Assembly: GCA_903858275.1 (NCBI GenBank)
Contig: CAIOIC010000109.1
Coordinates: 24,988 to 88,987, forward strand
Length of the DNA: 64,000 bases
Source of the DNA: an uncultured Verrucomicrobia subdivision 3 bacterium
GTDB taxonomy: Bacteria; Verrucomicrobiota; Verrucomicrobiia; Limisphaerales; UBA11358
Direction: 5' to 3'
This document shows, piece by piece, positions 36,691 to 45,816 of this stretch. Below the pieces are notes generated by a model. It saw only the letters and a list, made by a program, of their open reading frames with translations. It had not been told where the DNA came from and did no database searches. The position numbers and the translations under genes were made by a program. How positions within the stretch are numbered: the stretch's first letter is position 1; each line of letters opens with the position of its first letter.

Positions 36691-38595
36691 ATGTCCACCA
36701 TCATCAACGCCACCGACGTCATCGTCCGCTACAACGAACGGGCGGTTCTCGATGCCGCCACGCTGGCGATCGACGAGGGGCAGCGCCTCGGCCTCGTCGG
36801 GCGCAACGGCTGCGGCAAGACGACGTTCCTGAAAATTCTCGCGGGTCTGCAGTCGCCGGATGGCGGCACGGTCACCCGGCGGCGCGATCTGGTGGTGAGC
36901 TATCTCGCCCAGGATTTCACGCTCGATCCCGCGCTCGATGTGCGCGCCAACGTCCGCGCCGGCGCGGAACACGTCCTGGGTTTGATTGCGGAATTTGAAT
37001 CGTTGCCCGCCGATTCCAAGCGGCACGAGGAACTGGAACAGCGCATCCAGACGCTCGAAGGCTGGACGGTGGATCAGCGCGTGGAATCGGCCCTGTCGCA
37101 CCTGAACTGCCCGTCCGGCGAGCGGGACATCGCCACGCTTTCCGGCGGCGAAAAACGCCGCGTGGCGCTGGCGCGGGCGATTGTTTCGCGCCCGGACTTC
37201 CTGATGCTCGACGAGCCGACCAACCATCTGGACCCGGAATCCATCGAGTGGGTCGCGGATTTTCTGGAGCATTTCGACGGCACCTTTCTGGTCGTCACGC
37301 ACGACCGCTATTTTCTCGACCGCGTGGTGAACCGCATCGTGGAGCTGTGCGACGGCACATTCTGGTGGCACGACGGCAATTACACCGATTACCTGCTCGA
37401 CAAGGCGGAACGCCAGGCCGCCGACGTGGTGGTGGAGCACAAGCGCCAGATGTTCCTGAAAAAGGAGCTAGCCTGGGTGCGCCAAGGCCCGCGCGCCCAG
37501 CGGAGCAAGCAGAAGGATCGGTTTGAGCGCTACTATGATGAAGCCGCGAAGACCGGCCCGACGCTGGAGGAGGATATGGAGCTGTGCATTCCGCCGCCGC
37601 CGCAACTGGGCAACCGCACAGTCGAGGTCGGCAATCTCGGCATGGAAATCGCCGGGAAGAAATTGTTTTCCGGATTCAGTTTTAATTTTGAAAACGGCAA
37701 GCGCGTGGGCATCTGCGGGCGGAACGGTCTCGGCAAAACCACCTTGCTCAAGATCATCATCGGCCAGCTCGCGCCAACGGACGGCACGGTGAAAGCCGGC
37801 CAGCTCACGAAGTTCAATTACGTGGACCAGGGCCGGCTGCAATTGAACGAGGAGCGCACGGTGCTGGACGAATGTTCCGACGGCTCGGAATTTGTCATCT
37901 GGGGCGAATCACGGATATCCGTGCGCTCGTATCTCAAGCGGTTTCTCTTTGCGGACGACCGCATCACGACGCAGGTCAGAAAACTTTCCGGCGGCGAGCG
38001 CAGCCGGCTGCTGCTCGCGCGGATTTTGAAATGCGGCGGCAATTTCCTCATCCTGGACGAGCCGACGAATGATTTGGATTTGCCGACGTTGCGCGTGCTG
38101 GAGGAGGCGTTGATCGCGTTCCCCGGCGTGGTGTGCGTCGTCAGCCATGACCGCTATTTTCTCAACCGGGTCTGCACGGACATCCTGGCGTTTGAGGGCG
38201 ACGGCAAAATCCACCACAGCGTCGGCGACTACGATTATTATCTGGAGAAAAAGCAGAAGGCAGCCAAGGCGCAAGAAACGGTCGTTCGCGGACTGGCCGC
38301 CAAATATACCGCGCCGGAAGTTCCACCGGTAAAATCAAAAGGCAAGCCGCGCAAGCTGTCGTTCAAGGAAATGCACGAACTCGCCGGCATGGAAGCGCAC
38401 ATCCAGGCGGTGGAAGCGGAGATTTGCCGGCTGGAAAACCTGTTTGCCACGCCGGATTTTCATCGCACCCACGCGACGCAAACGAGTCAACTGCTGGCCG
38501 AACTCGAGGCGGAAAAGAAAACCCTCACCAAGCTGTTTGCGCGCTGGGAAGAACTGGAGGCGCTGCGGGCGGCTTCCGCTCCGCCGCAGGATTGA
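36691..38595 (+). CDS. ABC-F family ATPase (Uup/EttA-like)
   Basis: A 634-residue soluble protein with two ABC ATPase cassettes and no membrane segments. Walker A motifs are LVGRNGCGKTTFL and ICGRNGLGKTTLL; signatures are LSGGEKRRVALAR and LSGGERSRLLLAR; Walker B are FLMLDEPTNHLDP and FLILDEPTNDLDL. A positively charged linker follows the first cassette (RQGPRAQRSKQKDRFERYYDEA), and the C-terminus forms a coiled coil (residues about 560-630), as in Uup. Such proteins bind ribosomes or DNA intermediates. The exact subtype is an inference from the coiled-coil tail. Confidence 0.93.
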   Translation: MSTIINATDVIVRYNERAVLDAATLAIDEGQRLGLVGRNGCGKTTFLKILAGLQSPDGGTVTRRRDLVVSYLAQDFTLDPALDVRANVRAGAEHVLGLIAEFESLPADSKRHEELEQRIQTLEGWTVDQRVESALSHLNCPSGERDIATLSGGEKRRVALARAIVSRPDFLMLDEPTNHLDPESIEWVADFLEHFDGTFLVVTHDRYFLDRVVNRIVELCDGTFWWHDGNYTDYLLDKAERQAADVVVEHKRQMFLKKELAWVRQGPRAQRSKQKDRFERYYDEAAKTGPTLEEDMELCIPPPPQLGNRTVEVGNLGMEIAGKKLFSGFSFNFENGKRVGICGRNGLGKTTLLKIIIGQLAPTDGTVKAGQLTKFNYVDQGRLQLNEERTVLDECSDGSEFVIWGESRISVRSYLKRFLFADDRITTQVRKLSGGERSRLLLARILKCGGNFLILDEPTNDLDLPTLRVLEEALIAFPGVVCVVSHDRYFLNRVCTDILAFEGDGKIHHSVGDYDYYLEKKQKAAKAQETVVRGLAAKYTAPEVPPVKSKGKPRKLSFKEMHELAGMEAHIQAVEAEICRLENLFATPDFHRTHATQTSQLLAELEAEKKTLTKLFARWEELEALRAASAPPQD

Positions 38596-38614
38596 ACCCT
38601 GTCGCCCAACCGGC

Positions 38615-39559
38615 TTATTTTGCCGGCGCCGTCATGGTGTAGGGAATTTCAAACTGGCTGTCCCCGTTGGTTTGATACTGGTTGACCCAAGGCGAATAAG
38701 TTTTCACCCGGATGACATTCTGCGCGGGTGAGAATTGATAGAGGCGAAGAAAGCCGTTGCCGCCATTGGTGTAGCTCTGGAAATCACTGAGGCAGGTGTT
38801 AATGGTGTGGCCATCGAAGACATCCGTCCGGCGGGCTTCGCCGTGATTGTGGCCGGAGAGCATGAGGAAGAGGTTAGTGCAGCTTCGCAGATTATTGTAA
38901 ATCGCCTGTCCGCGAGGATCCCATTCACCGGACACCGCCAGCAAATCGTGACTGACGACGATGGCTCGCCGGCGGGCATTCGCTTTAAGCACGCGATGAG
39001 ACCAGACATCCAAATCCGGATAATTCATTTCCGGCTTCGCATAATTGAAATCAATGTAGACCACGGCAAAGTCCATGCCGCCGGCGCTGAACAGGTCGTA
39101 GTGATTCTGATTATCGGTGCCGTAGTGCCCCCCGTAATATTTATGGCTGGCAAAATGTTCCGGACCAAAATACGTGTTGTAAGACCTAGTGCCGCCCATG
39201 TGGTCGTGGTTGCCGGGAACCACGCCGTAGGGAATGCCATCAGGCAAGCCGGTGAGCGCGGGGCTTTCCAACCGGTAAAGCGCGTTGGTGGCGGCAAGCC
39301 ATTGCTCCGGAAATTTGTCACCGCCATCCACGATGTCGCCGAGTTGAGCGACGTAAACGATGTTCAGCTTGGTGCGGTTGGCGATGATCCAGTCCGTCTG
39401 CGCCTGAAAAATCTGCGGATATTTGCGCGAATAAAACTGGGTGTCCGGCAAAACTGCGATCGTAAAATCAGCGGCGGGTGCAGGCGCGGCGGGAACGAAC
39501 GAGCAGAAAACGTGGAAATTTACCAGGCCAACGAACAACCAGACAATCACTTTTTTCAT
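38615..39559 (-). CDS. Secreted metallophosphoesterase
   Basis: A 314-residue exported calcineurin-like phosphoesterase. The start at 39559 gives a signal peptide (MKKVIVWLFVGLVNFHVFC). Metal motifs are IAVLPDTQFYSRKYP, VAQLGDIVDGGDKFPEQW, VVPGNHDHMGGTRSYNTYFG, VVSHDLLAVSGEWD and LSGHNHGEARR. The D.Q and NHD arrangement resembles secreted phosphoesterases of the Tartrate-resistant-like/purple branch. It converges with the ABC-F gene. Substrate unknown. Confidence 0.87.
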   Translation of the reverse strand: MKKVIVWLFVGLVNFHVFCSFVPAAPAPAADFTIAVLPDTQFYSRKYPQIFQAQTDWIIANRTKLNIVYVAQLGDIVDGGDKFPEQWLAATNALYRLESPALTGLPDGIPYGVVPGNHDHMGGTRSYNTYFGPEHFASHKYYGGHYGTDNQNHYDLFSAGGMDFAVVYIDFNYAKPEMNYPDLDVWSHRVLKANARRRAIVVSHDLLAVSGEWDPRGQAIYNNLRSCTNLFLMLSGHNHGEARRTDVFDGHTINTCLSDFQSYTNGGNGFLRLYQFSPAQNVIRVKTYSPWVNQYQTNGDSQFEIPYTMTAPAK

Positions 39560-39595
39560 AGTGAGAAATTTAATCCAAAGGCGGGGCAGCGGCAA

Positions 39596-39973
39596 TCAAC
39601 CTTCACTGGTAAACTTGGGCGGGGTTTCGCCTGGCGGCTTCGACGGATGCAACGGCTTGTTGATGCGATGCGCCTTGAGTTCGGCGTAGATGGATTGCGC
39701 GAGGCCGGACTTGGTAAAACCCACCGCCTTGGCGCCTTTCACGCTAAAGAATTTTTCAAACTCCGCAGCGGAGAAATACTGCACCACGGGATAATGGGAA
39801 AAATCCTTCAACACTTCCTCGCGGCTGGCTTCGGCGATGTCGGTCGTGATCAGAACAAAATGGAGCTTGCCCTTGTTCGCGCGCAACGTGTCACGCCCCA
39901 CGAGCAGGGCGCGGGTTTTCAGCACGAACGGAAACATCCGTTCCACCGGATGGGGAACAACCTCGTCGCTCAT
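39596..39973 (-). CDS. Small protein, possibly ribosomal L7Ae/L30e-like, coupled to the helicase gene
   Basis: A 125-residue protein whose ATG overlaps the helicase stop (TGATG), implying translational coupling. The core FVLKTRALLVGRDTLRANKGKLHFVLITTDIAEASREEVL ... FSVKGAKAVGFTKSGLAQSI has the alternating strand-helix pattern and the conserved G-rich spots of L7Ae/YlxQ-type RNA-binding proteins. The likeness is suggestive rather than firm. The C-terminal tail is proline-rich. An RNA-related role beside a DEAD-box helicase would make sense. Confidence 0.55.
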   Translation of the reverse strand: MSDEVVPHPVERMFPFVLKTRALLVGRDTLRANKGKLHFVLITTDIAEASREEVLKDFSHYPVVQYFSAAEFEKFFSVKGAKAVGFTKSGLAQSIYAELKAHRINKPLHPSKPPGETPPKFTSEG

Positions 39974-41970
39974 CACGCCACCTTCATCTTGACCTTGTGA
40001 CCCCTGATGCTCGCACGGTTCAGCTTGGCGATGATCCCGTTGGCATGCTCGGCCGCCACATCCACGAACAGATGCTTCTCCCGCACATCCACGGTGCCAA
40101 CCACTTTGCCGGGCAGGCCGGTCTCGCCGGCGACAGCGTTCACGATGTCAATCGGCTTGATGCCTTGCGTGTCGCCAAGGTTCATCCACAGGCGCGTCTG
40201 ACCGGAAGGCGTGGCGCGGCTGGCTTTCGGCTTGGGCGCGTCGGCAACCGGCGGCTTAGACTTGATAAACAACTTCGATTCCGGCTTCACTTCCGGCACT
40301 TTCACCGACGCCAGTATTTCCGCATCCGAATACGTTTTAACCGGCTCGGTTTTCACCTCAACCGGCGGCGGAATTACCGCGGGCGGAACAATCGCCTTGG
40401 GCGCGGACGCGGCGGCGGCTTTCCAGGGTGCGGTTTTGGACTTTTGCGGCGATGCAAATTTAACTCCGGGGCGCGGCGGCCGGTCTTCAAAACGGCGCGG
40501 GCGTTCTTCACGCCGGTCCTCAAACTGCGGCGGGCGGCGGTCATCACGGAAATTTCCCCGGCTGCCACCACGGTCATCGCGCTGCGCCGGACGTTCACGG
40601 CGGTCGTCGAAACGGCCGGCCGGTCTTTCATCGCGTTCGGGTCGTTCGTAACTTTCTGTTTTTGGCGCGGGCTTGGTTGCTTCACCGGCCTGCAAAAGAT
40701 GGATCAGCGCCGAAGCGATGTCGGTGGAACTAAAGCCTTCTTCCGCCAGACGTTCGACCAAGCGGTCTTGTTTGGTAAATTCACCGCTGGTGAGCAGCGC
40801 CCGCAGCTTGTCGGAGAAAACATTTTCCCGCGCCTCGGCGACTTCGTTTTCCGTCGGAATCTTTCCGCGCTGAATCCGCACATTGGCGAAGCGCTCAATG
40901 TTGCGGATTTGAAAAAGTTCACGGAACGGCACGAGCGAAATCGCCTTACCGCTTTTGCCCGCGCGCCCGGTGCGCCCAATGCGGTGGACATAGTCTTCCG
41001 GGTCGTAAGGTAGGTCGTAGTTGAAGACGACTTCCACATCGTCCACGTCAATGCCGCGCGCGGCGACGTCCGTGGCCACGAGAAATTCCAGTCCGGACTT
41101 GCGGAATTTGTTCATCACGCGGTCGCGCATGGCCTGCGTCATGTCGCCATGCAACCGGTCGGCCTGATAGCCGGCGGCTTCGAGATGCTCCACCAGATCA
41201 TCCACCATGCGTTTGGTGTTGCAGAAAATGATGCCGAGCTTCATGTCGTAAAGGTCGATGAGCCGCGTGAGCAATTCCATTTTGTAGCGGCGATCCACTT
41301 CGTAATAAACCTGCTCGACGGTCGGCACAGTCATCGCCTTCTGCTCGATCTTCACGTTCTGCGGCTCGCGCGAATATTTTTCGATGAGGTCGCGGATCGG
41401 CTTGGGCATTGTGGCGGAAAAGAAAACCGTCTGCCGTTCCTTCGGCGCGTCCTTCAAAATCGTTTCGATATCGTCGCGGAAACCCATGTTGAGCATCACG
41501 TCCGCCTCGTCGAGAATGACCATCTTCAAGGTCTCGAGCCGCAAGGTGCCGCGCCGCATGTGATCCATCACGCGTCCCGGCGTGCCGATGACAATTTGCG
41601 CGCCTTGCTTGAGGCCGAAGAACTGGCGCTCGTAGGATTGGCCGCCGTAAATCGGCAGGCAGTTGATGCCGCGCTTGAAGAACGCGAGCTTGTGGATTTC
41701 CTCGGAAACTTGAATCGCCAGTTCGCGCGTCGGGCAGAGAATCAAAACCTGAACCGCGCGCAGGTTCGGATCCACTTTTTCCACGGCGGGAATGCCGAAC
41801 GCGGCAGTCTTGCCGGAGCCGGTCATGGACTGGCCGACGATATCCTTGCCAGTCATCAGCACGGGAATGGCCGCCGCCTGGATGGGCGCCGCCTGCTCGT
41901 AGCCCAGCTTGTCAATGGCCTTCAGCAATTCGGCGGAAAGTCCCAGTTCGGAAAAAAGTTTTGGTGTCAT
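39973..41970 (-). CDS. DEAD-box ATP-dependent RNA helicase with DbpA-type C-terminal domain
   Basis: A 665-residue RNA helicase. The start at 41970 (MTPKLFSELGLSAELLKAI) leads directly into the Q motif. Motifs are MTGSGKTAAFGIP (I), PTRELAIQ (Ia), VILDEADVMLNMGF (II, DEAD), FFSATMP (III), VATDVAARGIDVD (V) and HRIGRTGRAGKSG (VI). Residues about 450-560 form an Arg/Asp-rich disordered linker, and the last 75 residues (RLWMNLGDTQGIKPIDIVNAV ... KMKVA) match the DbpA RNA-binding fold. This layout is that of CsdA/DeaD-like helicases used in ribosome assembly and cold adaptation. Confidence 0.92.
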   Translation of the reverse strand: MTPKLFSELGLSAELLKAIDKLGYEQAAPIQAAAIPVLMTGKDIVGQSMTGSGKTAAFGIPAVEKVDPNLRAVQVLILCPTRELAIQVSEEIHKLAFFKRGINCLPIYGGQSYERQFFGLKQGAQIVIGTPGRVMDHMRRGTLRLETLKMVILDEADVMLNMGFRDDIETILKDAPKERQTVFFSATMPKPIRDLIEKYSREPQNVKIEQKAMTVPTVEQVYYEVDRRYKMELLTRLIDLYDMKLGIIFCNTKRMVDDLVEHLEAAGYQADRLHGDMTQAMRDRVMNKFRKSGLEFLVATDVAARGIDVDDVEVVFNYDLPYDPEDYVHRIGRTGRAGKSGKAISLVPFRELFQIRNIERFANVRIQRGKIPTENEVAEARENVFSDKLRALLTSGEFTKQDRLVERLAEEGFSSTDIASALIHLLQAGEATKPAPKTESYERPERDERPAGRFDDRRERPAQRDDRGGSRGNFRDDRRPPQFEDRREERPRRFEDRPPRPGVKFASPQKSKTAPWKAAAASAPKAIVPPAVIPPPVEVKTEPVKTYSDAEILASVKVPEVKPESKLFIKSKPPVADAPKPKASRATPSGQTRLWMNLGDTQGIKPIDIVNAVAGETGLPGKVVGTVDVREKHLFVDVAAEHANGIIAKLNRASIRGHKVKMKVA

Positions 41971-42098
41971 TAAAATGTCTTTGCGACTACCCGCAGCATA
42001 GCAGAATCGGGCGCACGGCGGGAATATATTTTGCCATACCAACCGCTCCGACATGGAAATCAGCTTTACAACTCAGTGTTTTTTGGCAGTTTGACGGG

Positions 42099-42479
42099 GT
42101 GAAATTAAAAAAGTTTCTACTCTTTTTGCCCGTCTTGTTGCTGGCGGGATGCACCACCGCCTCGTTCACGCGCCTGACCCCAAGCGCGCAGCCGCGCAAC
42201 GCCAACAACCTTTATCCCGTTGAAGTGATTTTTAATTCCCAACAACAGTCGCTCCGCTGGGATAGCATCCAGCCCTACGTTCTGGTCAACGGCCAGCCGC
42301 TGCCGCTGCGTCCGGTGCCGGTCGTGAAAAACCGCTGGGAAGGCCTCGTGCCCGTGCCGCCGACGGCCAGCATGGCCAGCTATCGCTTCAAGTTTGATTA
42401 CCTCTACAACAATTTCGGCACCGCGCCCAAGCCGGACAGCGCTTCCTCCAAGGTTTATACGCTGAAAGTCTTGGATTGA
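42099..42479 (+). CDS. Small lipoprotein of unknown function
   Basis: A 126-residue protein starting at GTG with a lipoprotein signal (FLLFLPVLLLAGC, Cys18). The rest reads like a single beta-sandwich: NNLYPVEVIFNSQQQSLRWD, PYVLVNGQPLPLRPVPVVKNRWEG, YRFKFDYLYNNFG. It has no match to a family I know, though similar small lipoproteins are frequent in verrucomicrobial genomes. It is divergent from the helicase gene and ends at a strong terminator shared with jag. Confidence 0.7.
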   Translation: MKLKKFLLFLPVLLLAGCTTASFTRLTPSAQPRNANNLYPVEVIFNSQQQSLRWDSIQPYVLVNGQPLPLRPVPVVKNRWEGLVPVPPTASMASYRFKFDYLYNNFGTAPKPDSASSKVYTLKVLD

Positions 42480-42496
42480 TTTGATTCAAAAAAATC

Positions 42497-42530
42497 AAAA
42501 AGCGCGGACAAATCCTTGTCCGCGCTTTTT
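42497..42530. terminator. Bidirectional terminator between the lipoprotein gene and jag
   Basis: A perfect 15-bp stem, aaaaagcgcggacaa with ttgtccgcgcttttt around atcc, carries T-runs on both strands and lies between two convergent genes. Confidence 0.92.
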
Positions 42531-42543
42531 TGTTTCCAAAATT

Positions 42544-42996
42544 TCACCGGCGCTTGGGCCGCAGCAGCAACACCTTCTTCTCCGTGCCGTCCACCTCCAC
42601 GCTTTGCGTCTCAATGTCCGGATCGTCGCGCAATGCCTGATGCACGATGCGCCGGTCAAATGCATTCAGCGGCTCCAATTCCACCGCATCACCCCAGCGC
42701 CGGACTTTTTCAGCGGCTTCCCTGGCTTTCTGCACCAGCGCCTCGCGCGCCTGCGAACGATAGCCGCCCACGTCAATCATCACCTTTGGTGCGCTCTGAT
42801 CTTGCTGGAACAAAATACGATTCACGATGTATTGCAGATCGGCCAGCGTCTGCCCCTGGCGGCCGATCAACCGGCCTTGCTCATCCGTTTTCACATCCAG
42901 CACCAGGTCTTCGCCGAGATGTTGCTCCTCCACGGTCACGGCGAAGCCAAGCGTGCCGAGGACTTTTTCGAGAATGGGTTTCGGATGCGCGGACAT
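42544..42996 (-). CDS. jag: KhpB/Jag-like RNA-binding protein (KH and R3H domains)
   Basis: A 150-residue cytoplasmic protein. The KH domain (about residues 28-75) has the GRLIGRQGQTLADLQYIVN loop, and the R3H domain (about 85-150) ends LEPLNAFDRRIVHQALRDD. The N-terminal Jag-N domain of longer homologues is missing. It lies directly after yidC on the same strand, the standard rpmH-rnpA-yidD-yidC-jag arrangement. The protein is thought to bind RNA and affect cell-envelope gene expression. Confidence 0.9.
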   Translation of the reverse strand: MSAHPKPILEKVLGTLGFAVTVEEQHLGEDLVLDVKTDEQGRLIGRQGQTLADLQYIVNRILFQQDQSAPKVMIDVGGYRSQAREALVQKAREAAEKVRRWGDAVELEPLNAFDRRIVHQALRDDPDIETQSVEVDGTEKKVLLLRPKRR

Positions 42997-43000
42997 AGGA

Positions 43001-44827
43001 TTATTTTTTAAGTTTTGACGCGGGCGTCAATGCCGGATTCGTTGTTGCCACCGCCGGAACGTCCATGTTTTTGGTCAGCTTGGTCTGCAAAATCGTCAGC
43101 AGGTTGTTGACCGTCCAGTAGAGCGCGAGACCGGCGGAGTAATTGTAAAGGAACACCAAAAACATGAGCGGCATATAACGCATCATCTTCTGCTGCGCCG
43201 GATCCATGCCCGGCGACGGCGGGGTCAGATGCGATTGCCACAGCATAGCGCCGCCCATGAGCAGTGGCAGCAAGTTGAACGGCAAACCTTCCGGCGTGCT
43301 GATGAAGGGAATGAACGTCACACCCGGAATCATGAACAGCGTGTCCGGCTTGGACAAATCCGCCGCCCAAAGAAAATGCGCCCCGCGCAGTTCGATTGCG
43401 CTGCGGATCATCGTGAAAAAGCCGATGAACACCGGCATCTGGATGAGCATCGGCAGACAGCCGCTCATCGGATTGACTTTGTTTTTCTTGTAAATTTCCC
43501 ACGTCTTCTGCGTCTGCTTTTGGACATCGTCCTTGTATTTTTCCTTGAGCGCCGCCAGTTCCGGCGCGAGCGCCTGCATCCGCTTCATAGAACGCGTGCT
43601 CGCCGCCGTAAGCGGCCAGAACAGCAGCTTGATCAGAATCGTAATCAACACGATGACCAGCCCATAACCCAGCCGCGTAACATCGTGCAGCCAGTTCATC
43701 GCCAGCAGCAGCGGCTTGGCGCAAAAACCCATGAACCCGCCAAAACCCATGATGTCGTCCGCGCGGTTCTTGAACTGTTCACCGATGTCCGCCAGCGTCC
43801 GGTATTCCTTCGGCCCGGCAAACAGGACGATTTGCCGCTCGATGGATGAATTGGCGGCCAAGGTTCCCGCCGGATACACCAGTGCGGTCTGGATGCCGCG
43901 CGGCAGGGGCTGGTTCGTCGCGGTGACATTGGAAAATTGCGTCAGCGTCACCGGCCGCGCAATCATCTGCGCCGCCCGTTCCTTGGGCATCGCCAGCAGC
44001 GCAAAAAATTGATTGTGGGCGGCCACCCAGACCACATTGCCCGCACCACCGACGATTTCCGTCTTCGGCGTGCCCCGACCACAGCTAAACGCACCGCCAG
44101 AAAACGCCGACAACTGCTGATCGGTGGCGCTACTTGTGCCATCTGACCACATTGCGCCCTCGGTCTGACCATCATCGTCCGCATCCATCGGCGTAGCCGT
44201 GCCTACGACGAATTCCTGTGCCGGCAACACCAGCGGCTGGCCGGAAGTATTCTCCAACCGCACGGTGACATTGAGCAGATAATTCGAGCCGAGCTGAAAT
44301 TCCTTCACGATACGCAGTCCGCCGGGCAAATTTTTCTCCGCGCGCACGATGTCGGTGGTTTTAACCAGCTTGAAATTTCCGTCGCCAATCAAGCTTTCAT
44401 GGCCCAACACCGCCAGCGCCGGCACGGGTGCCCGCGTGTTCAAAGAGGCCACACCTTTCGTTACCGTTCCGCCGGTTTTTTTCCAACGAGCGGAAGCCGT
44501 TTCGGGATAATCCAGCAAATCCACCTGCTTCAAGCCGCCGCCACGCGAAGTGAACGTGTAGCGCGACCGGCTGCTCGTCAACTCGGCGGTCTCTTCCAGC
44601 GCATTCGTGTCGAAAAACACCGTGGGCTTCAGCAGGGTTGTCACGGGCGCGGGCGATGGCACACTGGTGGCAGTCCCGTTGGTCACGCCCGGCTGTCCCG
44701 ACGCGGTGGCGACCGTGTTGGTCGCTGCAAAAATCGCCTGTTGCTTGGCGACCTTGTTTTGCTCGACAAACCACCAGCCGAGCAGCAGCACGCAGATTGA
44801 AACGACGATGATTCCTGTTTTATCCAT
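43001..44827 (-). CDS. yidC: Membrane protein insertase YidC
   Basis: A 608-residue inner-membrane insertase. It has an N-terminal anchor (MDKTGIIVVSICVLLLGWWFVEQ), a large periplasmic domain (about residues 75-350, with YTFTSRGGGLKQVDLLDYP), and the conserved five-helix core: GYGLVIVLITILIKLLFWPLT, KYKDDVQKQTQKTWEIYKK, GCLPMLIQMPVFIGFFTMI, and MRYMPLMFLVFLYNYSAGLALYWTVNN. The length fits Gram-negative YidC. It is 6 bp after yidD and 4 bp before jag. Confidence 0.96.
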   Translation of the reverse strand: MDKTGIIVVSICVLLLGWWFVEQNKVAKQQAIFAATNTVATASGQPGVTNGTATSVPSPAPVTTLLKPTVFFDTNALEETAELTSSRSRYTFTSRGGGLKQVDLLDYPETASARWKKTGGTVTKGVASLNTRAPVPALAVLGHESLIGDGNFKLVKTTDIVRAEKNLPGGLRIVKEFQLGSNYLLNVTVRLENTSGQPLVLPAQEFVVGTATPMDADDDGQTEGAMWSDGTSSATDQQLSAFSGGAFSCGRGTPKTEIVGGAGNVVWVAAHNQFFALLAMPKERAAQMIARPVTLTQFSNVTATNQPLPRGIQTALVYPAGTLAANSSIERQIVLFAGPKEYRTLADIGEQFKNRADDIMGFGGFMGFCAKPLLLAMNWLHDVTRLGYGLVIVLITILIKLLFWPLTAASTRSMKRMQALAPELAALKEKYKDDVQKQTQKTWEIYKKNKVNPMSGCLPMLIQMPVFIGFFTMIRSAIELRGAHFLWAADLSKPDTLFMIPGVTFIPFISTPEGLPFNLLPLLMGGAMLWQSHLTPPSPGMDPAQQKMMRYMPLMFLVFLYNYSAGLALYWTVNNLLTILQTKLTKNMDVPAVATTNPALTPASKLKK

Positions 44828-44833
44828 GAAATT

Positions 44834-45127
44834 TTATAAATGAACGGGATGTAAAATATTTCCATTTTCCGCTTTCTTCGCCTTCCGCTTTTCGGGAACG
44901 GGGTCGTGACCGCAGCCGCCCCACGGATGGCAGCGGCAAATGCGTTGGGCCGCCAGCGCCGTTCCGGTTACCGCACCATGTTCACACACCGCTTGCAACG
45001 CATAAACAGAACACGTCGGCGTGAACCGGCAGCCGCCGGTAGGACCAAAGAGGAAGGCCTGCAGCGGCGAAATCGTCCAGCGATAGACGCGAATCACAAA
45101 AACCAGAATGTGCTGGAGCGGATTCAC
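44834..45127 (-). CDS. yidD: Membrane protein insertion efficiency factor YidD
   Basis: A 97-residue small membrane-associated protein. The family signature is [35 protein letters not shown], with the conserved CRFTPTCS and the [15 protein letters not shown] block. The last 17 residues are basic ([12 protein letters not shown]) and encoded by a gcggaa-type repeat. It begins right after rnpA (1-bp gap) and before yidC, so it is part of one transcript. Confidence 0.95.
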   Translation of the reverse strand: MNPLQHILVFVIRVYRWTISPLQAFLFGPTGGCRFTPTCSVYALQAVCEHGAVTGTALAAQRICRCHPWGGCGHDPVPEKRKAKKAENGNILHPVHL

Positions 45128-45128
45128 C

Positions 45129-45497
45129 TTAATTCTTTAGCAGCTTCGCCCGATGGAGAGCGGCGAGAAAATCTTTTTCCACAGCCGCAAAATCTTTTCC
45201 GGCGATCGAATTGCGGGCGACCAGAACCAGTTCCACCGGCTGAACAAACTCATGCTGATGGAGCCGGAAACTTTCACGCAGCAGGCGCCGAGCGCGGCTG
45301 CGACCCGGGGCATCGCCGATTTTTTTGGTGGTAACGACGCCAAGTCTGGGCGCGCTGCCTTCCGGCAACCGGTTCCAATTAGCGATGAGACAACCGAGCA
45401 CGAGGCGCTCGCCCCGCTGCCGGACACGCGCGAAATCGCGACTTTGCGCGAGTCGCGAGGAGCGGCCCAGGCGCAGGCGTTTCGGCGCAGTGTTCAC
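45129..45497 (-). CDS. rnpA: Ribonuclease P protein component
   Basis: A 122-residue protein subunit of RNase P that matures the 5' end of tRNAs. It carries the basic RNA-binding core [51 protein letters not shown] and [13 protein letters not shown]. The RNR-like motif appears as [11 protein letters not shown]. It lies 4 bp after rpmH. The RNA subunit gene was not found in this window. Confidence 0.93.
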   Translation of the reverse strand: MNTAPKRLRLGRSSRLAQSRDFARVRQRGERLVLGCLIANWNRLPEGSAPRLGVVTTKKIGDAPGRSRARRLLRESFRLHQHEFVQPVELVLVARNSIAGKDFAAVEKDFLAALHRAKLLKN

Positions 45498-45501
45498 AAA
45501 C

Positions 45502-45639
45502 TCAAACGGGCGTCAGGCGTTTGCGACCCACGCGGCGGCGGTTGGCCAAGGTGGCCTTGCCGCTCTTGGTGGAGTTGCGGTTGAGAAATCCGTGCTGGCG
45601 TTTGCGGCGGATTTTCGACGGTTGATACTGGCGTTTCAT
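45502..45639 (-). CDS. rpmH: 50S ribosomal protein L34
   Basis: A 45-residue basic protein too short for most open-frame cut-offs. It reads [18 protein letters not shown] then [24 protein letters not shown], the universal L34 pattern (first motif MKRTYQPS-like, here MKRQYQPS). It heads the rpmH-rnpA-yidD-yidC-jag operon. The promoter must lie in the 177 bp up to the divergent gene at 45817. dnaA, often adjacent in other phyla, is not here. Confidence 0.95.
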   Translation of the reverse strand: MKRQYQPSKIRRKRQHGFLNRNSTKSGKATLANRRRVGRKRLTPV

Positions 45640-45816
45640 AAATTCAAATCAAATGGGTTCCGGCGCAAAAACCGGAGCATGAGAGAATAGCCGTGAACCT
45701 GCCTGTGTCAAGACACGGTTGACTGAGATTGTAGCGCGCACCGCCGGCGAGAATCCTCCGTCGCATCTTGTTGGCCGCGGCGAAATTTTTGTGTATCGTC
45801 GCCGCACAAGGAAGTT

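Noticed and set aside
38735..40000. 421-codon plus-strand frame
   Set aside because: It is antisense to the phosphoesterase gene, the small L7Ae-like gene and the start of their gap; the minus-strand genes show clear motifs.
45640..45816. Replication origin next to rpmH
   Set aside because: No cluster of DnaA boxes and no dnaA or dnaN gene is visible; the operon alone is not evidence of an origin.
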